Under the pieces are notes generated by a model that worked only from the letters and a program-made list of their open reading frames with translations, ran no database searches and was not told the origin of the DNA. This document shows, one piece after another, positions 16,171 through 23,181 of a DNA stretch of 39,061 nucleotides (position 1 is the stretch's first letter; the number at the start of each line of letters is the position of its first letter). The position numbers and the translations under genes were made by a program. Source of the stretch: a virus. The stretch covers positions 1 through 39,061 of IMG/VR virus record IMGVR_UViG_3300006749_000037; one strand, given 5' to 3'.

Positions 16171-16520
16171 TTAAACCTCGCAATGTTATATTCTTCCATG
16201 AGTATTTTGTCCATCGCATCCGGATCTTCTTTTGCTAATTCTAATAATTCCAGTTTACGTTGAGCAGTATCTTTTTCGAGAGATGTCTCTGCACTCTTGT
16301 ATTGTTCGCGAAGCTTTGCTGTCTCTTTCAAGTATTTTTCCAAAGCTTCAGATTTTCTTTTCGCTTCACTTTCTGATGCGTGTTCGATTACTTCTATTTC
16401 TTTTTCTTTTAATTCAACTTCGTCCTTAGCGGCTTGTTTTCCTCGACGACCTAGGAAAAAAGCAAGGATGGCTACCAGTCCGGCAACCACCCATTCCCAT
16501 TTATCTTTAAGCCAATTCAT
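16167..16520 (-). CDS. N-terminally anchored coiled-coil protein, spanin-like candidate (117 aa)
   Basis: The start at 16520 is chosen because it overlaps the upstream stop as ATGA and has GGAAAGG just before it. A single membrane segment (WVVAGLVAILAFFLG, about residues 10-24) is followed by the basic RRGKQAAK and then a long Glu/Lys-rich coiled coil to residue 105. This is the general architecture of inner-membrane spanins (Rz-like), but the basic residues after the segment would favour a cytoplasmic coiled coil, which argues against a spanin. No outer-membrane lipoprotein partner is nested in it. Its cotranscription with a holin-like gene and another coiled-coil membrane protein suggests a shared membrane function. 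Confidence 0.72.
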   Translation of the reverse strand: MNWLKDKWEWVVAGLVAILAFFLGRRGKQAAKDEVELKEKEIEVIEHASESEAKRKSEALEKYLKETAKLREQYKSAETSLEKDTAQRKLELLELAKEDPDAMDKILMEEYNIARFK

Positions 16521-16822
16521 TGGCCTTTCCATACTTTAGCAAAGTCAATTGCAGTTTGGCCACCAATGTATGTCATGGCAATCATACCCCAAGTATCTGC
16601 ATCAAGACCTGTGCCCCAATACAAAAGACTAGTAGCAACGGCAAATACAAGTAGCTTGCGAGAAATAACCTTTTCCTGAACTGCATCGAACACTCCTTTG
16701 TCTTTTCTGTTTAAGTAGAGCGCAGCTTGGATATCATCTTTTCTTTCGTCAAGAGTTTCTTTAATTTTTTCTTTGCAATCGATAGCTGCGAGTTTCTCAG
16801 CCAATTCTTCTTTTAGTCCCAT
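16517..16822 (-). CDS. Holin-like small membrane protein (101 aa)
   Basis: The first half is a charged amphipathic helical region (MGLKEELAEKLAAIDCKEK, then DERKDDIQAALYLNRKDK). Two hydrophobic segments follow, LLVFAVATSLLYWGTGL (about residues 56-72) and WGMIAMTYIGGQTAIDFAKV (about 78-97), joined by a short loop. A hairpin of two membrane helices with a short turn fits small phage holins and holin-like proteins. GGAGG lies 6 nt before the ATG and a TGCTATACT promoter box lies about 30 nt upstream. No endolysin is visible in the window, so lysis function is inferred. It could instead be a phage membrane protein of other use. Confidence 0.7.
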   Translation of the reverse strand: MGLKEELAEKLAAIDCKEKIKETLDERKDDIQAALYLNRKDKGVFDAVQEKVISRKLLVFAVATSLLYWGTGLDADTWGMIAMTYIGGQTAIDFAKVWKGQ

Positions 16823-16849
16823 AATAGACCTCCTTTTACGGAACTAAAT

Positions 16850-16858
16850 AGTATAGCA
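16850..16858 (-). promoter_or_regulatory. Extended -10 box TGCTATACT before the holin-like gene
   Basis: On the minus strand TGCTATACT gives a -10 hexamer TATACT at 16850-16855 preceded by TGC. No convincing -35 is present. The TGC is also the last part of the perfect inverted repeat at 16856-16876, so promoter opening and the hairpin/palindrome may interfere. It would drive the three small membrane protein genes. Confidence 0.45.
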
Positions 16859-16876
16859 GGTCACAATTTGACCTGC
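16856..16876 (-). repeat. Perfect 8-bp inverted repeat at the end of the Mre11-Rad50 gene
   Basis: GCAGGTCA at 16856-16863 is exactly complementary to TGACCTGC at 16869-16876 with a 5-nt loop. The repeat includes the last codons and the stop of the fusion gene and touches the TATACT box. There is no T-run after it, so a simple intrinsic terminator is unlikely. It could stabilise the 3' end of the mRNA or serve as an operator. Confidence 0.55.
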
Positions 16877-19800
16877 GCATAACCATCAACTTTGTCAATT
16901 TCAATAGTTGTATCAACAACATCTTTGAGATTCTCGAGATGAGTAATGAGAAGAACTGTGCCGAAATGTGCTTTAATCATTTGTAAAAGTCTAACGAAGC
17001 CTTCCATGTGTTCAGCGTCTAGTGCGGTTGCTGGTTCATCTAGGATAAAAAAGTCCGACTGCGGTAGTGAAGATACAGAGATTAGAGCGAGTCTAATAGC
17101 CATTGAAGCAATTGTCTTCTCAGCACCCGAACCCATAGACAAAGGTCGCGGGTCATACTTTGGATGCTTTAAATAGATCTCGAGACTATTGCCATCATTA
17201 TCTATCAATACTTCAAAGTCAACAATGGTTGAAAGTATAGAAGAAATCTCAGCATTGATGCGAGACAACATAGACTTGATAACCTCGTATGAGATTCCAT
17301 TAGCGTGTGTTGCTTGTACAAACAAGTCGTATGCAATGTAATCTCTTTCGGCATCTTTAATTTTTTGTATACCTTCTCTCGCCTCTTCGATTAATCTTTT
17401 TGTTGATCCTTTCTCTGACATAAGTTCAAGCAAGTCGGATTTGCATTTTTTAAAAGACATGTCTCTAGCGGCGATGGTTTGATCAATTGCGGACATGTCT
17501 CTACGTAGAGAAGAGAGATTTTCATAAGCTTCAATGTTATCGTTGTAGTAAGCAATGTCAGATTCGTAATCTTGTATACGTCGCTGCACCAAAGATACTT
17601 TGCCCTCGCAGTTCTCCCATTGTAGAGACAGATTGAGAACCTCAGATTTGTTTCTCTCTAGAGCATCTCGTTGGACTTCATAGTCTCTGACAACTGCCTG
17701 CGAATAAACTTCGTTGGTCAATGATGCTTTCATTTTCAAATCAAGCATGACTGAGTTAAGGCGTTCTATGTCTTGTTCTACGTCGACAATCGTGACCTTT
17801 GCTTCTTCCGCTTTCTTTACGAACTCATTGTTGCTACAGAATTTACAATCAGGGTCATACTCATGATCATGAAGCATGTCGATCTTTGATTGAAGTCTAG
17901 ACTTCTCTCGCTTTGCTTTGTCGACAGACTTTTGAGTTTCTTTCATTTTTGACTTGATGATTTCCAAAGTATCAAGTTCTTCTTGAGCAGTGGTTGAGTC
18001 TTCAATCAAAGATGGCAATCTAGACGTCAAATCTTCGATTCTAGATCGTTTTGATTTGATCTCGGTAGATAGCCTATCCATTTCTTTGGAATTGCTTGAA
18101 AGCGATTTTTGAGCCTTTGAGAGCCTAGAGTTGACATCATCAATGTTTATTTCTCTCTGGGAGGCTGCTTCAACCTGCGATTGAATCAGATCTCTTTCGC
18201 CTCTTAAGATGCGTAAGCGTTGTTCAGATTTGTCACACTCTTCTTGTTTGGTTTGTATTTCTTCTAGGATCTCAGAATATTCATCGATTGCTCTCTTGAG
18301 TTTCTTCTCCCAATCCACACCATTCAAGTGTTTAATGTAGCCCCGCATCTCTGAAGAATCTTTCTTGACCTCTTTATGCATTTCATCAAAGATTTCCAGA
18401 TCAAGAAACTTTGCAAGAATCTCTTTACGCTTAGTCGATCCTTCGTTGATAAACCCAAAAGAATCATTCTGTGTAGACAATGATGTCATTATAAAATCAC
18501 GATAGGTTCCGAAAGTTGATTGAATGTTTTGATCAGTCTCGTTTCTGGTCGTACCGTTCTTTGATTCTGCATTTGTTCCCAAGTTCATCTTGGTAAAATC
18601 CAAGTCGGTCTTAGCAGATGTTTTTGTTCTCTCGAGGTTTCTCGAGATCTTATAAAGATCATCGCCAATTGAAAGTTCGATTCTACACTTTGCCTTTTCG
18701 TGATTCTGGTTTATAATGTGGACATTCTTTCTTTCTCCTTTGGATGTGGTATTAAACATTCCAAATAAAGCAGCATCAATGATGGACGACTTACCAGAGT
18801 AATTTTTGCCGAAGATACCAACAAGACCATTTAATTTACTAAAATCAATAGAGTTGCCTTTGCCATAGTTAAACAAGTGATCCCATTGCATTTTGATCAG
18901 TTTCCATGTTACGTTTCTGGACATGTCTGACTGAGTATGCTTCTTAAAATACTCTCTAGCAATTTCCATTGCTCTTTCTCTCGTTTCTGGTTTTAATTCT
19001 TTCGTGTCTAAAAACTGCTCCATGTATTTGTCAAATACATTTTGATCTCGAACATTTTCTGATTTTGATACATTGTTATCCATGGATGCTTGGGTTGCAC
19101 GATTGACAGTTTGGATGGACATGGGCGACCATTTAGTTTGTGCATAATCTTCTATGCGAATTAGTCGCGCACGAGGTATGTTGTGATCACAAACCAATCT
19201 TAGTCTAGAGTTCTTAGGAACACTTACATTGGGTAGTTGCCCATCTTTAGTTATCGATACAGTCACAAATGGCCTTGGTGATCTAAACAATCTTTTTTCA
19301 ACATTGTGTTTTTGTTTAGAATGAATGTTCCACATCAAGTACCCCTTGAGTTGTGACTCTCCAAAATTTTGCTGAACAGTTGAACCGGCATACCAGAACT
19401 TTTTCTCCAAGTCTAAGTATTGAGTTCTGTGGATGTCTCCAAGCATGGCATAATCAAAATCTTTGAAGATTGAAAGATTATCTTCACCATGATCCAAAGA
19501 AAATCCAGATCCCACTTGTGATCCTTGGACGGCACCGTGATACAAAGCAATGTTGATACTCCTGTTGTTCGAAGGAGATCTCCAATTATCACGATCAAAA
19601 ACAGACAAGACATTAAAAGTAAGTCCATCTTCCGGAGTATACTCTCCGGAGTTTTTCAATAATTTAAGATTGGGATGACCAAGCGCTTCAATAATTGGTG
19701 TGATAGCATCTTGGCGGTCTCCGTTCTTAAGATTGCCATCATGGTTGCCAAGTATTATGATGGTGGGCGCTATGTCTGCCAAAGATTTAAGAAAGTCAGA

Positions 19801-19983
19801 TGCCATCTCAAAATATTCTGGTGATAATTGTGTCTTAGTGTGCGCTAGGTCACCGGTGTGTACGATGTAATCTGGGCTCTCCTGCTTTAGGGAGTCGTAG
19901 ATTTCTTTAAATACATGTTTGTATTCCTGATGATATTTCAAATTTCTAATATGAGTATCACTAATGTGTGCAATACGTTTCAT
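16861..19983 (-). CDS. Single-chain Mre11-Rad50 (SbcD-SbcC) fusion nuclease/ATPase
   Basis: This 1040-residue protein joins two normally separate subunits. Residues 1-240 are an Mre11/SbcD metallophosphoesterase with Asp9 and His11 (SDTH), Asp45 (GDLAH), Asn80-His81-Asp82 (GNHD), His149 (YHG) and His185 (GDIH). A linker (about 240-375) with a helical part near 315-350 leads to a Rad50/SbcC ATPase: Walker A FGKNYSGKSS at 391-400, coiled coil, zinc hook Cys713-x-x-Cys716, return coiled coil, signature LSMGSGAEK at 948-956, Walker B FFILDEP with Asp982 and Glu983, and an H-loop His1015. All key residues are present, so it should process DNA ends. In T4 the equivalents gp47 and gp46 are separate. 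GGAGG precedes the ATG and a consensus promoter drives it. Confidence 0.94.
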   Translation of the reverse strand: MKRIAHISDTHIRNLKYHQEYKHVFKEIYDSLKQESPDYIVHTGDLAHTKTQLSPEYFEMASDFLKSLADIAPTIIILGNHDGNLKNGDRQDAITPIIEALGHPNLKLLKNSGEYTPEDGLTFNVLSVFDRDNWRSPSNNRSINIALYHGAVQGSQVGSGFSLDHGEDNLSIFKDFDYAMLGDIHRTQYLDLEKKFWYAGSTVQQNFGESQLKGYLMWNIHSKQKHNVEKRLFRSPRPFVTVSITKDGQLPNVSVPKNSRLRLVCDHNIPRARLIRIEDYAQTKWSPMSIQTVNRATQASMDNNVSKSENVRDQNVFDKYMEQFLDTKELKPETRERAMEIAREYFKKHTQSDMSRNVTWKLIKMQWDHLFNYGKGNSIDFSKLNGLVGIFGKNYSGKSSIIDAALFGMFNTTSKGERKNVHIINQNHEKAKCRIELSIGDDLYKISRNLERTKTSAKTDLDFTKMNLGTNAESKNGTTRNETDQNIQSTFGTYRDFIMTSLSTQNDSFGFINEGSTKRKEILAKFLDLEIFDEMHKEVKKDSSEMRGYIKHLNGVDWEKKLKRAIDEYSEILEEIQTKQEECDKSEQRLRILRGERDLIQSQVEAASQREINIDDVNSRLSKAQKSLSSNSKEMDRLSTEIKSKRSRIEDLTSRLPSLIEDSTTAQEELDTLEIIKSKMKETQKSVDKAKREKSRLQSKIDMLHDHEYDPDCKFCSNNEFVKKAEEAKVTIVDVEQDIERLNSVMLDLKMKASLTNEVYSQAVVRDYEVQRDALERNKSEVLNLSLQWENCEGKVSLVQRRIQDYESDIAYYNDNIEAYENLSSLRRDMSAIDQTIAARDMSFKKCKSDLLELMSEKGSTKRLIEEAREGIQKIKDAERDYIAYDLFVQATHANGISYEVIKSMLSRINAEISSILSTIVDFEVLIDNDGNSLEIYLKHPKYDPRPLSMGSGAEKTIASMAIRLALISVSSLPQSDFFILDEPATALDAEHMEGFVRLLQMIKAHFGTVLLITHLENLKDVVDTTIEIDKVDGYAQVKL

Positions 19984-20011
19984 TTGTCCTCCAATTTTAG
20001 AATGTAATCTT

Positions 20012-20040
20012 ATTATAACATATTATTTGTCTATTGTCAA
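20012..20040 (-). promoter_or_regulatory. Consensus sigma70-type promoter for the Mre11-Rad50 gene
   Basis: The minus strand has TTGACA at 20035-20040, exactly 17 nt of spacer, and TATAAT at 20012-20017 with a TG extension (TGTTATAAT). This is a perfect match to the bacterial housekeeping consensus at both boxes. It overlaps the 3' end of the preceding 96-aa gene and lies about 30 nt before the ATG at 19983. Confidence 0.85.
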
Positions 20041-20313
20041 GTATTTTTCTTCAAATTCATCATAGAAGATTGGTCCGCCGTCCATAAAAGTTAAGTCAAA
20101 AACGTTGTAATCAAACCACTCGAGTGATTGTACCGGTCCCCAACCATAAGCCTCCGACAAGCATGACAATAGAATGTCAACTTTGTAAACTAATCTAGAT
20201 TCTTTTCTGTGAAATTCCATTATGGCAGGAGCAAAAATTTCTCGCGGCTCTAATACCAAAAACGAATGGCCATCATCCACAGCATCTTTTATTATTGTCT
20301 CAGCAAAACTCAT
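20023..20313 (-). CDS. Small acidic protein of unknown function (96 aa)
   Basis: Two ATG codons are adjacent; GGAGG at 20318-20322 is only 1 nt from the first and 4 nt from the second, so I favour 20313. The product is acidic and aromatic, with a helical N-terminal part (MSFAETIIKDAVDDGHS), a central KVDILLSCLSEAYGWG stretch, and a Phe/Tyr/Asp-rich C-terminus (FDYNVFDLTFMDGGPIFYDE). No known domain or membrane segment is seen. It has its own strong promoter of the same family as the DNA-metabolism genes. A small acidic protein made early could inhibit a host factor, but this is a guess from class, not from sequence. Confidence 0.7.
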   Translation of the reverse strand: MSFAETIIKDAVDDGHSFLVLEPREIFAPAIMEFHRKESRLVYKVDILLSCLSEAYGWGPVQSLEWFDYNVFDLTFMDGGPIFYDEFEEKYLTIDK

Positions 20314-20334
20314 CATACCTCCATTGCTACTTAT

Positions 20335-20363
20335 AATGTAACATGTTCAGAGATGTTTGTCAA
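20335..20363 (-). promoter_or_regulatory. Sigma70-type promoter before the 96-aa gene
   Basis: TTGACA at 20358-20363, a 17-nt spacer, and TACATT at 20335-20340 with a TG extension (TGTTACATT). The 35 nt at 20331-20365 are identical, but for one base, to 23140-23174 before the nucleotidyltransferase gene. An 8-bp palindrome AACATGTT lies between the boxes, next to the -10. Confidence 0.8.
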
Positions 20364-20367
20364 GTTT

Positions 20368-21276
20368 TTATTCGATGTGACCCGTGCCTACTACTGACCA
20401 CTCTAGTTGAACATCCACATAGCCATTCATTCCCTCGAACGGAACACGTTGCTTGGAGATTCTTGTTAAATAAATTGCAGTCAAAGACCATGCTGGATAG
20501 GATTGAAAATAGCTTCCATCAAAAAACATAAACCCACTATCTGGGCCTGTACAGGAAATTGCACCCAACAGTTGCGAACCATCTGGTGAATAAGTCACAA
20601 TCATGATATTGAATTCATCTGATACACCTGGTGGTGTCCACGAAAAATTAGTACCAGATTTAGATACAACTGCTGCAAAGGCATACGAAGGATCAACGTA
20701 CCTCAGTTCCCAAGGTTGAATTTCATCAAAACCTTGAATAGAGCGAAACGAGTAGTAAGTGTTATCTTGCAAACGAACGGTCATCAGTGTGTTCCGATCG
20801 TACTGCGATTCTTGTAAGTAGCTCGAGTACAGCCCCACGCCATTATCATAGGCGGAGAATGAATTAGTCGATCCTTGTATGCTTAATGTTTGACCTACAT
20901 TAATTGGTGAAACATTAATCCCTAGTGGATTCGTGTTTGTTGAGCATTGTCCCATTGGAGGAAACCAAAGAGGGTGCTCATCATTAATCTTGTCGTGGAA
21001 TTTTGACTCAAACAAAACAGTGATTTCTTGAGACGTGCCCATACATGCAGGACAAGCAAGTTGCTCAAGAGTGTATCTTGTAAGCCCAACAGTGCCCTCT
21101 AGAGGCTCTGTAGATGGTTCGGTAGCAGGTTCTCCTGCTGGTTCGTTTGCAGGTTCATAAGAGGGCTCAGTGGTGGCTGTATCAATGACCTGCTCTGCTG
21201 TTTCTGTTGTTTGAATTTTATCAACAGTTCTGATTCCAATGTCTCCCCCACATGTGAGAAGAAGCGCTAAAAGCAT
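20368..21276 (-). CDS. Predicted lipoprotein with Glu-Pro repeats (302 aa)
   Basis: The N-terminus MLLALLLTCGGD is a very short hydrophobic segment ending in a lipobox-like LLTC, so Cys9 may be lipidated. Residues about 30-60 are a repeat of the type EPANEPAGEPATEPSTEP, probably an extended spacer. The body carries CPACMGTSQE and further cysteines, plus beta-rich segments. Near the C-terminus there are aromatic beta strands (GFMFFDGSYFQSYPAW). Such a surface-anchored lipoprotein may act in superinfection exclusion or receptor masking; this is inference. GGAG lies 5 nt before the ATG. The threonine before the cysteine is not the favoured lipobox residue, so lipidation is likely rather than certain. 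Confidence 0.75.
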   Translation of the reverse strand: MLLALLLTCGGDIGIRTVDKIQTTETAEQVIDTATTEPSYEPANEPAGEPATEPSTEPLEGTVGLTRYTLEQLACPACMGTSQEITVLFESKFHDKINDEHPLWFPPMGQCSTNTNPLGINVSPINVGQTLSIQGSTNSFSAYDNGVGLYSSYLQESQYDRNTLMTVRLQDNTYYSFRSIQGFDEIQPWELRYVDPSYAFAAVVSKSGTNFSWTPPGVSDEFNIMIVTYSPDGSQLLGAISCTGPDSGFMFFDGSYFQSYPAWSLTAIYLTRISKQRVPFEGMNGYVDVQLEWSVVGTGHIE

Positions 21277-21315
21277 AAAAACTCCACTATTATTAAAGTA
21301 ATTAGTAGGTTTTAG

Positions 21316-22251
21316 TTAAATGTTCTCTAGCATTTGTTCGAAAAAATACATTTCGCTCTTTATCTGTTTGGAACCTAGTAGTCTGTCTTTAAATTCTTCT
21401 ACTCCCATTTCTGATACGTCTTCTTCGTCAATAGGGACCTTGAACACTTCAAGATCATACTTCAACATAGACTTAATGATCCACTCGGCTTTCTTCTCGG
21501 CATCATAGTCCAAAGCCATGTAGACCGGGGTGTCGTGAATAGCGATGGCTTGAAACAAGCGAGACTGCTCTCTCAGGGTCGAACCAAGAATTGGGATTGC
21601 ATTGCCTCCTGCTGCGATAGCATCAAAGACACCTTCGACAAGAACAACGGGCTCGTCCCAGTCGATCATCAGTTCGTTAAAAACGATGTCACGGTCTGCT
21701 GGAGGGTTGAGGTACCTATAAGAATGCCCAACGTAACTGCGAGCAATGAAGTAATTGCAATCTCCATCCACGTCAAACGACGGTATAATAATTCTTCCTG
21801 CATAGCGGCCCTCCTTACAATAGCCAATCTTCCATTTTAATATTTCTCTCCGACCAATACCTCGAGATGATAGATAACGGAACACGTCCGTCGTCTCCAT
21901 CGGCAAGTCTTTATTGCACAACGAGATAAATTCTTCGGGCAAATCTATTTGCTGCTTTTCTTCTTCGTTGTTAAGTTCCCTAAATAGATCCTCGAATTCG
22001 TTGAGATCAAGTCTGCCTTGAAGCTCAAGATACTTTTGCCGTTGCTGGTATGTGCCAAACTTTCTTACAATTCGGTAAATGTTCTTGCCTCTTGCATCAC
22101 AAATCCAGCATTTCCAGAAGCCGTTTGCGAAGTTCACCGACATTTTCTTTTTGTGGTGATTGCAATAAGGGCAATGATACAAATGTTCATCACCCTTTTG
22201 ATAATAAGACCCAAGAACTTGGGTTACAATTTTTCTTTTGTCCTCGATCAT
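21316..22251 (-). CDS. DnaG-type DNA primase (zinc finger plus Toprim, 311 aa)
   Basis: The start is the ATG at 22251, with AGGAGG 5 nt upstream; an upstream GTG at 22278 falls inside the promoter. The N-terminus has a CHC2-like zinc-binding module with Cys27, Cys30, Cys48 and Cys51 (CPYC, FWKCWIC). The Toprim core shows LVEGVFDAI with Glu206 and YMALDYDAEKK with Asp248 and Asp250. Length and layout fit the small T4 gp61-type primases, which make RNA primers for lagging-strand synthesis together with a helicase. No helicase domain is attached and none is found in the window. It has its own sigma70-type promoter with a very short leader. Confidence 0.9.
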   Translation of the reverse strand: MIEDKRKIVTQVLGSYYQKGDEHLYHCPYCNHHKKKMSVNFANGFWKCWICDARGKNIYRIVRKFGTYQQRQKYLELQGRLDLNEFEDLFRELNNEEEKQQIDLPEEFISLCNKDLPMETTDVFRYLSSRGIGRREILKWKIGYCKEGRYAGRIIIPSFDVDGDCNYFIARSYVGHSYRYLNPPADRDIVFNELMIDWDEPVVLVEGVFDAIAAGGNAIPILGSTLREQSRLFQAIAIHDTPVYMALDYDAEKKAEWIIKSMLKYDLEVFKVPIDEEDVSEMGVEEFKDRLLGSKQIKSEMYFFEQMLENI

Positions 22252-22268
22252 AATGTCCTCCTGTTTAT

Positions 22269-22297
22269 AATGTAACACATCACAGAAGGCTTGTCAA
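22269..22297 (-). promoter_or_regulatory. Sigma70-type promoter before the primase gene
   Basis: TTGACA at 22292-22297, a 17-nt spacer and TACATT at 22269-22274 with a TG extension. The expected transcript start falls at about 22262, directly at the ribosome site, so the leader would be only about 12 nt. The -35 and -10 boxes match the other promoters of this family but the spacer differs. Confidence 0.8.
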
Positions 22298-22306
22298 GTA
22301 AAAAGT

Positions 22307-22591
22307 TTACTTTGTGCCTGCCTCATCTTCAATGTCAACGCCGTCAAGCGTTATTCTGACGTCTTTGTTAGGATACTCGCTTCGGATCATTGAGAGAATA
22401 GATTGAAGTTTTTCATCTTGACTAATTTCTTTTGGAGGATAGTCGGGGTTTGGACCACCAGTGCCTGTGTTAACTGGTCTCTTTGATGGGTCGGATCTAT
22501 AGCCTTTTCGAAAAGGGGCGTCACCTTCTTCAAGGGCAGCTTCCAGTTCTTCTTTGATAATTGTTTTCAATGCTTCTTTTGATAGTTTCAT
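22307..22591 (-). CDS. Small tagged protein (94 aa), MKLSKEALKTIIKEEL N-terminus
   Basis: The start at 22591 has GGAGA 7 nt upstream; longer frames run through the preceding gene. The first 16 residues are the shared amphipathic tag, followed by EAALEEGDAP. A basic, Pro/Gly-rich linker (FRKGYRSDPSKRPVNTG) leads to a small C-terminal unit (QSILSMIRSEYPNKDVRITL) of helix then strand. There are no known motifs. Unlike the other tagged proteins it lies among DNA-metabolism genes, directly after the nucleotidyltransferase, and shares that gene's promoter. I infer that it too is targeted by its tag, probably to the prohead. Confidence 0.75.
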   Translation of the reverse strand: MKLSKEALKTIIKEELEAALEEGDAPFRKGYRSDPSKRPVNTGTGGPNPDYPPKEISQDEKLQSILSMIRSEYPNKDVRITLDGVDIEDEAGTK

Positions 22592-22604
22592 GGTGAGGTC
22601 TCCG

Positions 22605-23123
22605 TTATGATTTAAATAGTGCGATAACAGATTGTTCATCCACACCATTAGGCAAAAACTTTGCGATTGATTCGTTGTTTTGTAGTGCCGCTCGGAACTG
22701 TGTTGATGATATGCAGTCTTCCATCTTAAATACGGGTGCCTGTATAACACCTGTTCTTATGCCGTCAAAGTATTTGTTAAAGCCCGTACAGTATCCAATA
22801 GTTTTCGATGAGCACCCAAGTGCAATACTGTCCATGACTCTAACCTCAGCATAATCATAACAATCAGACAAAGGATTGGTATACGCACCATTCTTTCCCT
22901 GTCTAGTCATGGCTCTTTGGAATTTTAATTTTGGGTGATCTAATAGACCATAGATTTTTAAAACTGCCTTGGTTTGGTCGATGGTGATTGTGTCTCTAGT
23001 TTTTTCTCCGACATACAATCTAACTTCCTTTACGTCAGGATTATCCAAATAGAACTTGATGTAGTCGTAGTGACCTTTGTGGGGCGGCTTGAATCCACCC
23101 GGAATTAAAACTGTATATTGCAT
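22605..23123 (-). CDS. HxGH-family nucleotidyltransferase, NMNAT-like (172 aa)
   Basis: The ATG at 23123 is chosen because GGAGG lies 4 nt upstream; a frame to 23153 would start inside the promoter. The N-terminal IPGGFKPPHKGHY contains the His15-x-Gly17-His18 motif of the nucleotidyltransferase fold, and ISSTQFR at 138-144 matches the ISSTxxR motif of adenylyl- and cytidylyltransferases. These enzymes transfer AMP or CMP, for example onto nicotinamide mononucleotide to form NAD. The substrate cannot be read from sequence. Similar genes occur in many phages and may support NAD supply or counter NAD-depleting defences; this is inference. It has a strong promoter of its own. Confidence 0.85.
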   Translation of the reverse strand: MQYTVLIPGGFKPPHKGHYDYIKFYLDNPDVKEVRLYVGEKTRDTITIDQTKAVLKIYGLLDHPKLKFQRAMTRQGKNGAYTNPLSDCYDYAEVRVMDSIALGCSSKTIGYCTGFNKYFDGIRTGVIQAPVFKMEDCISSTQFRAALQNNESIAKFLPNGVDEQSVIALFKS

Positions 23124-23143
23124 GTGTCCTCCGTGATGTTTAT

Positions 23144-23172
23144 AATGTAACATGTTTAGAGATGTTTGTCAA
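23144..23172 (-). promoter_or_regulatory. Sigma70-type promoter before the nucleotidyltransferase gene
   Basis: TTGACA at 23167-23172, a 17-nt spacer and TACATT at 23144-23149 with a TG extension. The sequence is nearly identical over 35 nt to the promoter at 20335-20363, including the palindrome AACATGTT at 23149-23156. Confidence 0.82.
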
Positions 23173-23181
23173 GTAAAAAAG

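Noticed and set aside
16167-16520. Classic Rz/Rz1 pair with an embedded lipoprotein frame
   Set aside because: No signal peptide with a lipobox was found in the alternative frames of this gene or the next, so only a general spanin-like label is kept.
22252-22278. GTG start extending the primase by nine codons
   Set aside because: It would start upstream of the expected transcript start, and AGGAGG fits the ATG at 22251.
22301-22320. AT-rich 7-bp hairpin (AAGTAAA/TTTACTT) at the end of the 94-aa gene as a terminator
   Set aside because: The stem contains almost only A-T pairs, has no following T-run, and runs into the -35 box, so termination is not convincing.
23124-23153. Ten-codon N-terminal extension of the nucleotidyltransferase
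   Set aside because: The extra start falls inside the -10 box of the promoter, while GGAGG fits the ATG at 23123.
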